Shown here in pieces: positions 7,429-15,852 of a DNA stretch of 27,500 nt. Where the stretch lies: assembly GCA_009746045.1 (NCBI GenBank), contig RPFO01002037.1, positions 1-27,500 of the forward strand, read 5' to 3'. The notes beneath the pieces are model-generated. The model did no database searches and was not told the origin of the DNA. It saw nothing but the letters and a program-made list of their open reading frames with translations. The first letter of the stretch is position 1. Each line of letters begins with the position of its first letter. The translations under genes and the position numbers were made by a program. The stretch comes from Mesostigma viride. Taxonomy: Eukaryota > Streptophyta > Mesostigmatophyceae > Mesostigmatales > Mesostigmataceae.

Positions 7429-10400
7429 CTCCCTTAGTGCAGCAGCAGAAAAGGTAATCACGTATGGTGCTCTAGCAGAGCAACTGCACAAGGTTATGGG
7501 CCATGAGGCTGTGGCTGAAAGGCTAGCCAATAAAATACAAGGCCATGATCTGGAACAGATGTGCAGGCACGTACGTAAGCACTGTGAGCAATGTCAGCTA
7601 TATGCTCCTAAGCCCAGAAAATGGCATGTGGCCACACCACCACTGGCTAGAGGCAAACTGGTTGGGGATGTTATACACGTGGTGAAGGACACGGTATACT
7701 ACCTAGTCATAAAGGATGCCTGGTCAAGGTTTGTGGTAGTGGAGCCCCTGCCTGGGATGGATAAAGAGCAGCTGCACAGAGCTTTACAGATAGCCTTGGC
7801 ACGTTTTCACCCCATTGAAAAAGTAATGCTGGATCAGCAGTTTCTCTGCATCCAGGACAGGAATGACCTGCCCAAGATAGAAGTGTCTGGGGCTCAAGAT
7901 CATGAACGTCAGGGGTTGGTAGAACGTACCATGAGAGCCATCAGGGATGTGATAAGAAAAATGCCATCCAGGTTGGCTGACTCTGGTAGCTATGCTGACA
8001 GGGCATCTTGGGCAGCAGGGGTGACTACCCAGCTAAACGCCAAACCAATAATGTCCTCACCTTTTGGGGAAATCACCCCAACTGGCCTTCAGTCAGGCAG
8101 CTATGCTTCAGAGGTACACACTCACTACAACACACAAAGGCAGCACTTAGCCAAGTTGCTGGCAAAGAAAGACAAAAATAATGCCAGGCCTGTGTTTGAA
8201 GTGGGGGACCATGTGTTGTTTTTCAGAGAGGGTGACAGAGGAAGAGCACACTCTGCCAGATGGCACGGTCCAGCTGTAGTCACCAAAATTCATGAAGAAG
8301 GGACTGCAGTCACTATACAACATGACAGAGAGCGTGTGGTCAGCAAGCATAGACTCAAGCTTTATTACCCACCACTGGCAGACGTGTCAGGGGTAGAATT
8401 CTTGGACATGGATTCAGAGCAGGAGTCTGGTGGATTGATCTCACCCAATGAATTGGCTAAGGACGTCATTGATGCAAGCACTAGTACCACAGTAGAAGCT
8501 CCTGTGTTCCTCAGTAGTGCAGCCCCACTACAACCCAATAGTCCACCTGGGCAGGAGGACGGTGCACAGGGTGAGCAGCAGGTAGCACCTCCCTCACACC
8601 TGGAGGAGTCACAAAATAGAGCAGATCCTGTCGTTCCCAGGAAGTCATTTGCTGAGATTCTTAAGGCCTTGCACAAGGCACACAACACTAAAGCAGTTGT
8701 GGCAACAGGTACAGCACAGGTCAATGCTGTAGGGGATGCAGGTCAAGATCCTAGTATTTTGGCTGTAGACACCCAAGCACAGGTGAGTATCATCAGTGCA
8801 GAAGCTGTATCTGGTCTGAAAATGAAGGCCTCACCATGGGCTAGAGTGTCAGATTTTTCAGGCAAAACCAAAATGCAGGTCAAAGGTCAGGTGAGCATTC
8901 AAATCTTGGGTATGCCCACTCCATTTCAGGTGGTTGAGGGCTACTCAGGGAATGCCCTGTTAGGGGAACCTTTTGTATCTTACCCTGGTGTTGTCATCTC
9001 AGCTGGGAGGTTGAGTGTGGCAGGGGTAGGACAGGTGCCTCTAGATCATTTTAAAATCCCTTTGAGCCAGATTAGCACTGGGTTGGATGCTGCCATCAAT
9101 GCAGTTAAGCCCAAGTACCTCCCAGGTCAGGAACCGTGTGTGGAGGACCTCATACACTCTCAAAAGCTACACCCTTCAGCGTTTGGGCTTGGTAGATGGG
9201 ATGTTGCATCCATGTCTCCCCTGTCCTATGATGATATTGTACGGGACTGCCAGACGCAGATTGGGTTTCTTAAGTGGCTGGAGGCTTTTACCAAAGCCAG
9301 GGAGGAGTGGGTTGTTCCAGATGCACGTAGTCCCACACACACACCACCTGTGACTCCTCTTGATGCTATGCCAGCTGGAGCCAAGAAGCTAAGGTTAAAG
9401 TTTGTGTGCAAGCATAAACCTCAGGCTGATGGGGGACCACCCATTTTCCATGCTAGGCCATGTGTCACTGAGTTCAGGGGCTCTACAGAGCTGACAGAGG
9501 CTGAGCTTTATACTCCTGGTATTCAGCAAACGTCTCTCAAGGTGTTGCTTTCCTTGTTTTTGCATCAGCTTAATACAGGGAAGGATTATGTGTGTAAAGC
9601 CACAGATATCAAAAGAGCCTTTCTAAAGGGGGACCCTGCCATAGCACAGCAGGTCTGGAGAGGTCAGGTATACGTGGTGAATACTCCTAAGGTGTGGCAC
9701 AGGGATATTGTTCAACCCTTGTTGAGGCCAAACCTGGGGGTTGAAGGGTTGCAGTCAGCTCCAAAAATTTTTAGGCTGTCTGCACAGGAGGTATTCATGA
9801 AGCTAGGGGCCACCTATGATGACATTGACCCTTGCCTGTTTGTCATCCCACACCCTGATGGAATGATGATGTTTGTCTGGCATGGGGATGATCAGTTAAT
9901 CTCAGGTCCTAGAGCTGCAGTGGATGCTTTCATAGCTCAGGTGTCTGCCAGTTTTGAGATTGGCAAGCAGCTAGAGCTGGGCAAGGAGCCAGTCAAGTTC
10001 TGTGGCATGATGCTTGAGTTGCTGCAGCAGCAGGGCAGCTGGGTTTGTTCCATGCAGGCCTCTGCTGAATACATTAAGTCTTGTCTGGATGTCCTGCCTG
10101 TTCACATCACCCCTGACATGTGCCCTACCATTAGAGGCAAGCTTGGTTGGCTATGTGCTACATGTGCACCCCACCTGGCTTTTGTGAGCAGGGTAGATGA
10201 TGAGGTACTACAGGAGGTAGGAGCACGGGCAATCAAGCAGTTGTTGCATGATGGTCCACCTTTGATGCTTCACTCACTGGACCTGTTTACTCCCATTCAC
10301 ATCACGTGCATGATGGATAGTTCAATGGAGTCCAGGGTAGTTACCAAGGTTCAAGCCAGAGAGGCTGGATTGTTTTTCCTGCATAACCAAGGTGGGAAGA

Positions 10401-10795
10401 AGTCACTAGTCTCCTGGTTCAGTAGATTGCACAAGAGGAAAGCTGTGAGTAGCAATGTAGCTGAATGCAGGGCTGTGGTATCTTCTGTCTTGCATGCAAG
10501 GTATCTCAATCACTTGCTGGTCTGGCTTCAACACCAGGCTGGTAGCTCTGCAGGAGTGAAAGCACATTTGCTGACTGACTCTCAATCTATCATCTCTTTC
10601 CTTGCCAATCCTTTGGCTGTACACTCGGACCTGGATTGGATTGTGCTAAAACAGGAATGCAAGTACCTGGAGTCTAAAGCCCACGTCAGGGACAAAGACA
10701 ATGCTGCAGATGCACTGACCAAGGTGCCACAAGCAGCAGGACCACAATACCAGGTCTTGTATGGGTTGATGAACCCTGGTTACAGTCTGAAGTGA
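7412..10795 (+). CDS. pol: E1 Pol: integrase - retropepsin-like - reverse transcriptase - RNase H
   Basis: A long frame with no ATG until codon 28; GTG at 7415 is residue 1 of 1,126. Entry by frameshift from the upstream frame is likely. Integrase: HHCC finger H25-H30-C57-C60 (HX4HX26CX2C), catalytic D85, D140, E170 (D-x29-E, shorter than the usual 35) and GLVER. A GPY/F-like module is at 258-318 (ARWHGPAVVTKI). A linker (320-440) is Ser/Pro/Glu-rich. The retropepsin-like domain at 445-530 has AVDTQAQVSII (DTQ where DTG is expected) and ALLGEPF. RT at 655-895: motif A TDIKRAFLKGD (D731), a GLQSAPKIF equivalent of GLKQAPR, and WHGDDQLISG (D825, D826) in place of YVDD. The connection is RGKLGWLC. 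RNase H: D968, E1017, D1055 and D1099 (NAADALTK). RT and RNase H are clearly copia type. Confidence 0.95.
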   Translation, partial: CVTHHSSLSAAAEKVITYGALAEQLHKVMGHEAVAERLANKIQGHDLEQMCRHVRKHCEQCQLYAPKPRKWHVATPPLARGKLVGDVIHVVKDTVYYLVIKDAWSRFVVVEPLPGMDKEQLHRALQIALARFHPIEKVMLDQQFLCIQDRNDLPKIEVSGAQDHERQGLVERTMRAIRDVIRKMPSRLADSGSYADRASWAAGVTTQLNAKPIMSSPFGEITPTGLQSGSYASEVHTHYNTQRQHLAKLLAKKDKNNARPVFEVGDHVLFFREGDRGRAHSARWHGPAVVTKIHEEGTAVTIQHDRERVVSKHRLKLYYPPLADVSGVEFLDMDSEQESGGLISPNELAKDVIDASTSTTVEAPVFLSSAAPLQPNSPPGQEDGAQGEQQVAPPSHLEESQNRADPVVPRKSFAEILKALHKAHNTKAVVATGTAQVNAVGDAGQDPSILAVDTQAQVSIISAEAVSGLKMKASPWARVSDFSGKTKMQVKGQVSIQILGMPTPFQVVEGYSGNALLGEPFVSYPGVVISAGRLSVAGVGQVPLDHFKIPLSQISTGLDAAINAVKPKYLPGQEPCVEDLIHSQKLHPSAFGLGRWDVASMSPLSYDDIVRDCQTQIGFLKWLEAFTKAREEWVVPDARSPTHTPPVTPLDAMPAGAKKLRLKFVCKHKPQADGGPPIFHARPCVTEFRGSTELTEAELYTPGIQQTSLKVLLSLFLHQLNTGKDYVCKATDIKRAFLKGDPAIAQQVWRGQVYVVNTPKVWHRDIVQPLLRPNLGVEGLQSAPKIFRLSAQEVFMKLGATYDDIDPCLFVIPHPDGMMMFVWHGDDQLISGPRAAVDAFIAQVSASFEIGKQLELGKEPVKFCGMMLELLQQQGSWVCSMQASAEYIKSCLDVLPVHITPDMCPTIRGKLGWLCATCAPHLAFVSRVDDEVLQEVGARAIKQLLHDGPPLMLHSLDLFTPIHITCMMDSSMESRVVTKVQAREAGLFFLHNQGGKKSLVSWFSRLHKRKAVSSNVAECRAVVSSVLHARYLNHLLVWLQHQAGSSAGVKAHLLTDSQSIISFLANPLAVHSDLDWIVLKQECKYLESKAHVRDKDNAADALTKVPQAAGPQYQVLYGLMNPGYSLK

Positions 10796-11178
10796 CTGGC
10801 ACATTGTACATGTTAGCCCATGACCCCCTGCCTAATACTGCAGCTGAAAGGCTGCAGTGGCAGCTGGGTAGTTTTCTGACAGTGAGAAGCACTGGTCTAG
10901 AAAGTTGGGACATGATGAATGTGTTATTTATTGAATAAAATTTTGTGAGACACTTGTTTGGATGACCATGACATGCTGGGGCCTGGAGCACCCATCTCAC
11001 TCAGTTAAGAAACCATGCTTGAGACATGGGGCCTTTTTAATGCATCTCTTGTACATGTGTGAGGTGACCTTTGGGTCCTAGTAGGTTATCTGACAGTTTT
11101 TTAAGGCATTGGGAATGGCTGCGTCCATTTGATGGCTATGTGTGTTTCTGTTGAAACCCAAAGAAAACTTAAAGTGGG
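10796..11178 (+). other. E1 3' UTR with AATAAA and polypurine tract
   Basis: 383 bp between the pol stop and the 3' LTR. AATAAA occurs at 10934-10939. The last 18 bases (11161-11178, AAGAAAACTTAAAGTGGG) are the likely polypurine tract, ending directly before AGTTAG of the LTR. I see no ORF. Confidence 0.8.
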
Positions 11179-11557
11179 AGTTAGTCTAAGTCTCCCGCCT
11201 GTAGCCTAAGTGGACACGTGCCAGCACCGCCGGCGCCCAATTGGGTACTGGGACGGTGCTGGACTAGAACAGTCGTGGCATGGACACGTGGCTGTACTCA
11301 GTATGTGATGAGCCGGTACCTCAGTACCGGGACTGTAGTTGTCATGTTAGGACTGACTAGATCAGGTTGTAACTGATAGGTTAGTCCGTCCAGGATCAGT
11401 AAGTTAGTTTAACTTACGCAAAGTCTGGCCAGCCATCGTTGACGGCTGGCCAGAAGTATATGTGCCACATTATCCTAATGCCAAGGTGTCTCGTCGTTCA
11501 CGCACACTCTCGCCATTTGGCAGTGCCCGAGCATTCCAAGCTTCGTGTTGCATAACT
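11179..11557 (+). repeat. 3' LTR of E1 (379 bp)
   Basis: Identical by eye to 4077-4455 except for A at 11454 where the 5' copy has C. It begins AGTTAG after the polypurine tract and ends CATAACT before the AGGGT duplication. Confidence 0.97.
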
Positions 11558-11562
11558 AGGGT
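11558..11562. other. Target site duplication, right copy (AGGGT)
   Basis: Matches 4072-4076 exactly and brings E3's Gag back into frame when only one copy is counted. Confidence 0.95.
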
Positions 11563-11690
11563 CACTTCAGGAATGAGTGTCCCTCGTACCTGAGGCAGGA
11601 AGGTCAGAGCAAGCCAGCTCAGGTTGGCAGCAAGGAGAAGGCTGGTCCATCCCAGGATAAGGGCAAGGGCAAGGCTGCTGATCATTGACT
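11563..11690 (+). pseudogene. E3 Gag, second half of the zinc knuckle and tail
   Basis: It reads HFRNEC from the insertion point, completing a CX2CX4HX4C knuckle whose first half ends at 4076. A Lys/Gln/Ser-rich tail (GKGKAADH) follows, with a stop at 11688-11690. Only the insertion of E1 separates it from the 5' half. It would have been the RNA-binding end of the E3 Gag protein. Confidence 0.85.
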
Positions 11691-12539
11691 TGAGCCTGCA
11701 CACATCCCTGAACCCTGGAGGGTGCCCCCAGGGGTGTGTAATGTAGCTGCTAGTGATAGCAGTGAGGGGCAGCCCCATGCTCTAGTGACAAAGCCTATTG
11801 GACACGATGGGGCAAGCTTGGTTATCACAGAGAGTATGCCAGCTGTAGCTGCAGTGGTTACTCGCCAACGTGCCCGCCATGGCGGTGCTGAGCCTGAGGT
11901 AGGACCTGGTTTGCCAGCATCTGCATGTGGTCCGTCTTTGATGGTCCATAGCAGAATGCCTGATGAGGTGCTTGAGGATGAGAAGCCTCGAGTCATAGCC
12001 CGATTGGTGGAGAGTACCCCTGATCTGATTTTGTCTGGGATTGACTTTGCCCAGCCTATCACCTTGGAGATCTTTGTTGACAGTTCCATGGATGCTCGCC
12101 AGGTTACCAAGGTCAGGGGGAGATCTGCTGCTCTGTTTGCTTTTTATCAGAGCAGTGCAAGCTTGTTCAGCTGGTACAGCAGACTGCAGAAGAGGGTCTG
12201 TATCAGTTCAGATGTGGCAGAATGCAGGGCCATATGCGAGGGGATCCAGTCCAGCCTGTACATAAAGGAGTTAATGCTGGAGCTGGCTTCAGTTACCCCT
12301 TGGACCTTGCAGATGGAGACGTTGTTGCTAACAGACAGCATGGGTATGGTCCAGATTGTTCACAAGCAGCTGGCCAGAAGCCGGGACATGGATTATTTGT
12401 TGCTGAAGGAGTTGGCCAGTTTGGTTGACTTGAAGCATATCCCTGGCGAGGAGTTCCTGCTGATGCATCGACCAAGCTGCCACACAAGGCCCCAGCCCAG
12501 TACAATGTACTGAGGAAGCTCATGAATGCTGACTGTCAA
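11691..12539 (+). pseudogene. E3 RNase H remnant after a large internal deletion
   Basis: An open frame from 11722 to 12513 begins with about 75 residues I cannot assign. From MPDEVLEDE onward it aligns with the RT-RNase H connection of E1. RNase H motifs: FVDSSMDARQVTK (first Asp), SWYSRL, SDVAECRAI (Glu), LLLTDSMGMV (second Asp) and DMDYLLLKEL. The final ADA-TKL motif is present but in a shifted frame from about 12455, so the frame ends in unrelated residues. Integrase, protease and nearly all of RT are missing between the Gag stop (11690) and here. E3 was therefore either a non-autonomous, internally deleted element or decayed by deletion. Confidence 0.8.
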
Positions 12540-13305
12540 GTCGGTCTATCTGTCTAAAAGCTGAGAGCTGGGTGCTTAAACTTGTCTCTGGATATCAGGC
12601 TGGGAGCTTGATTGTACATAATCCTGAGCACACCTTGAGGGGTGAGACATGTCTCTGGTGTGGGAATGTCTGACATTGTCTCTGATGGAGAGATGTCTAT
12701 CTGGGGTTTTCATCTCAGTCTGAGGTTTCCCCAGATCTGTGGTTTGTGGGCGGGGTTCGATTCCCTGGTGCCGTCTTAAGGCGGAGTTTCACGGACTGGC
12801 TGACCCATCCACCATGCTGGTGAGGTGGCGACAGGTCCCCTGATTTTCCACGGTTGGAATGAGTATAGGAGCTTGTGTTTTGCATGTGCTTCGCGTAGAT
12901 GTTGTGTCTCAGTATTTCGATAAGGGGCCGGCGCCGACTCCCGTCTGGGGGTCAGCAATGTTTTCTGATGAGCTGTTGTGGGTGATCTGTGGGGTTTCGC
13001 CTAAGGTCCTGAAGGTTGTACATACTTCTCAAGTTCTTAGCTGAACACCTATGGGCTGCCACAGTTGGCCAACCTCTTGTACATGGGTAACACAACGAGC
13101 CTCCCGTGAAGGGATAGGGACTCATTGTAATTTGTTTGTGCTCCTGAACCAGTATGGGTGCTATGTACATATAATAAGGAATCCAAGCTGACTGTCATGC
13201 CCAGCGGGTTGTGACTTGTAGTCGGGGAGGATGTCCAGTACCCATTGTGTGTGTTTGTATGTAGACTTGTGTGAGCTGCTACAGCTCAAGAAAAGAAAGG
13301 ATTGG
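12540..13305 (+). other. E3 3' UTR with a conserved block and tRNA T-arm-like motif
   Basis: No coding sequence is seen. A block at about 12748-12845 (GCGGGGTTCGATTCCCTGG, then GGCTGACCCATC, then GGTGAGGTGGCGACAGG) is closely repeated at 24325-24418, and its first part also at 3064-3083. Downstream, weaker similarity continues in the same order (GGGGTTTCGCC / GGGGTTCC, GGATAGGGA..TTCATTGTAATT). GGTTCGATTCC matches the T-arm / Pol III B-box consensus. The last 18 bases (13288-13305, AAGAAAAGAAAGGATTGG) are the polypurine tract. Confidence 0.7.
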
Positions 13306-13993
13306 AGTTAACGCCAAGCGCATTGGCGTGTTCCTGATTCGGCATATCTCTGTGATTCCAGCGGCACCGGAACGAGTTCATTCCGACAAGTATCAAGAAA
13401 GTTATGGCGTTCCGACTTCCCGGTCGCGCGCGAGCGCGAGCCGGCTGTTCTTCTAAGTCGGACGTGAATATTTGCCGACGACATATGGGGTCGACAGTAA
13501 TTCCTGGGCTGACAGGAATTAGGTGCTGAACCTACGACGGTATTGACGTCGTACGCAGGAAATAGGAACCTTAACCTGTGGTCTGTTGGTACCGCAGGTT
13601 TAGTCCTGGACTTCTAGGTGCAGATGCGATAGTCACTGTGGACTGTCCTCTGTGGTCACTGTACCTGTATGGCAGACCTACTGTATAGGAACTGGGCGCT
13701 GTACAGGTAGTGAATACTGTACCGGGGGTGTTATTACTGAGCAGGCCTCCTAGGCTGCTCAGGACTAGCAAGCACAGTGCACAAGTATATAAAGAATAGG
13801 CCAGTGCCAATTGGGCATCTCTTGCGAGCCCGCCTCACGTGTGTTGCCTTGACTTGGCAAACTCGTGTACAAGCCTCAAGTGTGTGAGCGCTGTAACATT
13901 ATCCAATTTTAAAAACGCTCCGTTTCCAACCATATTCACACATTGCTGCATTGCAACCATATCCTACACATTGCGTTTATAAAAAGGTTAACT
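13306..13993 (+). repeat. 3' LTR of E3 (688 bp)
   Basis: It starts AGTTAAC after the polypurine tract and ends GTTAACT, a 7-bp inverted terminal match. A TATA box (TATATAAAG) is at 13786-13794, placing transcription start near 13815 by the usual spacing. The segment AAAGTTATGGCGTTCC (about 13400) resembles AAAAGTTATGACGTTCC in the solo LTR near 528, so these LTRs are related. The right end is inferred from the inverted terminus and from where the minus-strand Gag-like reading begins. Confidence 0.65.
13786..13794 (+). promoter_or_regulatory. TATA box in the E3 LTR
   Basis: TATATAAAG lies about 480 bp into the LTR, a typical U3 position for the element's RNA polymerase II promoter. Confidence 0.55.
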
Positions 13994-14525
13994 GCGCCTG
14001 CCCCTCATTTTCCTCGTCAGGAAAGCTTGAGGTGTCGAGCACCTCCTGCAGGGCCTTCACTGTGTCGGGCCAGGTCCACGCCTCTTTGCTGGCGTTGATA
14101 ATGACCCCTCGCACGTCCGCATTACCCGTAGCCTCGTTGCATACCTCTGACCGGCGCAGCTTGGTGAGGAAAACTGCGTCGGACAGTTCGTTGTAGTCCT
14201 GCCGGAGCTCGCCCAGGCTGTTAATAAACTCCTCCACGGCGGACGGCGTCAGAATTTCTGGCAGCTTACTTGGCAGCTCTTCTTTCTTGAAAACTTTCCG
14301 GGCAGTTGGTGCTGACTGCTGCCCCGGAGCTGTGTTGACCGAGCCACCAGCTGGCTCAGTCGCCACGGTGGCTGCGCCACTCCCATGCATCCGCCGCGGA
14401 GTTGATGCTTGCGTTCCCTGGTCCTGGGTTGGAGCTGGCGTTCGCTCCGCGCCAAGCGCCATGAGCCCAGAAAAATGGTCAACGGTAATGTTGACTGTTG
14501 TGAATACAAGTTGAACGCCCTTCAC
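13994..14525 (-). pseudogene. Gag-like or unknown ORF fragment on the minus strand, cut by the E3 LTR
   Basis: A minus-strand ORF starts at 14525 and runs about 177 codons before entering the E3 LTR, where it ends by chance five residues later. The N-terminal part is Pro/Thr/Ala/Gly-rich. The C-terminal part (KLPEILTPSAVEEF, then ELRQDYNELSDAVFLTKL) is helical and moderately charged, like the start of a retroelement Gag, but I found no diagnostic motif. Its truncation exactly at the inferred LTR end suggests E3 inserted into this gene. It could also be a fragment of a host or DNA-transposon gene. Confidence 0.4.
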
Positions 14526-14670
14526 CGCTGGCTAGCACGCCGGCGATGGAGACGGGATTTTTGTTGTTTGGGGAACCGATTGTGGGAGGCTGAGCCCGCA
14601 GCCGCCACTGATTGCTATTGACCCCTTGCAGCTGGCCAGGCCGCAAGGAGCTCAGCGGCGCGGCGCTAAC

Positions 14671-14760
14671 CGATAAGGCATGCTCGAGCCTCTAACCCGA
14701 GACTACCGGTAGGCTACCCGATAGTGCATGCTCGAGCCTCTAACCCGAGACTACCGGCAC
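14671..14760. repeat. Two copies of a 48-bp tandem repeat
   Basis: A segment containing GCATGCTCGAGCCTCTAACC and then CGAGACTACCGG occurs at 14678 and again at 14726, with no difference seen over about 32 bp. The phrase GACTACCGG followed by CAGCGGAT is found here (14750-14769) and again, slightly altered, right of the DNA element at 20643-20660. Confidence 0.8.
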
Positions 14761-14874
14761 TCAGCGGATCTGTGCTACCGAGGGCGACGGTTCTCTGACC
14801 GTCCCGGCGCGCACTGGCTTCCGTACCTTGCTTAGGCACCGACTAGCATCTAGACACCAATCTTCGATGCCCAC

Positions 14875-14886
14875 CACTAGGAACTC
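14875..14886 (+). repeat. Left terminal inverted repeat
   Basis: CACTAGGAACTC; the exact inverse is at 20610-20621. Confidence 0.65.
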
Positions 14887-14892
14887 AGATCT

Positions 14893-15225
14893 GAGAGTTT
14901 TCTCAGTTTTTCTCAGTTTTCTCAGTCTTCTCAGGAAGGCTGCCTGAGATTTCCTGAGATTTCCTGAGATGTCCTGAGATTTCCTGAGATTTCCTGAGAT
15001 CAACTGAGAAAAATCTCAGTTTTCTCAGGAAAACTGAGAAAATCACCTGAGAAAACTGAGAAAACTGAGAAAACTGAGATCAGCCTGAGAAAGTCGCCTG
15101 GCCTGAGATTTTTTTTTCTCAGGAACGAAATTTCTCAGGCGCCCGGTTTTTTCTCAGGTTGCTGCCTGAGAAAATCTGAGACTGAGAATATCTGGGAAAC
15201 TTAAGGCCTGAGAAAAACTGAGAAA
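14893..15225. repeat. Left subterminal repeat array
   Basis: About 30 copies of CTCAG or CTGAG occur, many as a 10-bp unit CTGAGATTTC repeated head to tail, others as TTTTCTCAG or AAAACTGAG. Both orientations are present, so the RNA or single strand could fold extensively. Such arrays serve as transposase-binding sites in CACTA and hAT elements; that role here is inferred. Confidence 0.85.
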
Positions 15226-15390
15226 CCTCATGCACACAGAGAAATCGCATTCATACCACGCAACCAGAAATCACTTTGATCACAAATTATAATAATAATT
15301 TCTTGTGCAGTTGGAGTACAGCTCTTCAAGTTTAATAAGAACATCAATTTCAGTCACTAGACGAGTTGCTACAATCTGCTTCAGCGTAGC

Positions 15391-15768
15391 TCACTTTTCC
15401 ATACGCCCTTGCACTTCTCCTCGTTGGTGCAAGGTCGCCCCGGCTAGGTTCAGCCACATTCTTGTGCTGCCTAACCCCTCTCCCCCTCTGCCCACGATTC
15501 CCCCGCGTAGGTTCAGCTGCATACTCGCGGCCATCGCCACCACGGGCAGAATCAGCATCATTTTCTGCTGCAGGCTGCCTCCTTCCTCTCCCCCTCCGTC
15601 CACGCTTCCCCGTGCAGGTTCAGACGCATTGTAGCTGCATGGGTCATCACTGTCGCTGCTAGGTGGAGCCACATCTTCTTGGCTACCATTATCACTGCCG
15701 CTGCAGATGGAGGAATCAGTTTCTGCTGCAGGCTGCTTACCCCTCCTCCTCTTCCTTGGTGCAGGCAT
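15391..15768 (-). CDS. Unknown small ORF in the DNA element, Ser/Asp-rich with repeats (125 aa)
   Basis: A minus-strand ORF begins MPAPRKRRRGKQ, a basic cluster like a nuclear localisation signal. An acidic Ser/Asp stretch (SSDSDDPCSY) and Gly-rich repeats follow. The underlying DNA is an imperfect tandem repeat around GGTTCAGC / CTGCAGGCTGC, so much of the frame could be repeat-driven. Three inverted CCAAT boxes lie 300-400 bp upstream on the same strand. It might be the first exon of a transposon protein, but no catalytic motif is visible. Confidence 0.3.
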   Translation of the reverse strand: MPAPRKRRRGKQPAAETDSSICSGSDNGSQEDVAPPSSDSDDPCSYNASEPARGSVDGGGEEGGSLQQKMMLILPVVAMAASMQLNLRGGIVGRGGEGLGSTRMWLNLAGATLHQRGEVQGRMEK

Positions 15769-15782
15769 GCCATCCTCGCTGC

Positions 15783-15852
15783 CACACTAGGAACGGAGTG
15801 TTGACAAACTTTGACAATTGTTTGTCAAGAATGGTCAAATAGTTCTAGTGTG
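15783..15852. repeat. 70-bp imperfect palindrome with CACTAG ends inside the DNA element
   Basis: CACACTAGGAAC on the left and GTTCTAGTGTG on the right face each other. Between them, TTGACAAA-type motifs are arranged symmetrically around CAATTG. The ends resemble the element's own termini (CACTAGGAAC). It may be a very short internal deletion derivative or a solo pair of transposon ends. Confidence 0.6.

Larger units (their letters stand above)
4077..11557 (+). mobile_element. E1: near-complete copia-like LTR retrotransposon, 7,481 bp
   Basis: Two 379-bp LTRs (4077-4455 and 11179-11557) differ at a single base (C at 4352, A at 11454) and are flanked by AGGGT duplications. That indicates a recent insertion. 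The order is LTR, ORF1 (4560-6239), ORF2 Gag core (6230-6838), broken nucleocapsid (to 7428), pol (7412-10795), 3' UTR, polypurine tract, LTR. RT and RNase H are of copia type. The order inside pol is integrase, retropepsin-like, RT, RNase H, which differs from standard copia. No canonical TGG-starting primer binding site follows the 5' LTR. It sits inside the zinc-knuckle codons of E3. Some frame breaks mean this copy may not be autonomous as sequenced. Confidence 0.96.

Noticed and set aside
12754-12830. Complete tRNA gene at the GGTTCGATTCC motif
   Set aside because: Only a T-arm-like segment fits; no acceptor pairing or anticodon arm could be folded around it.
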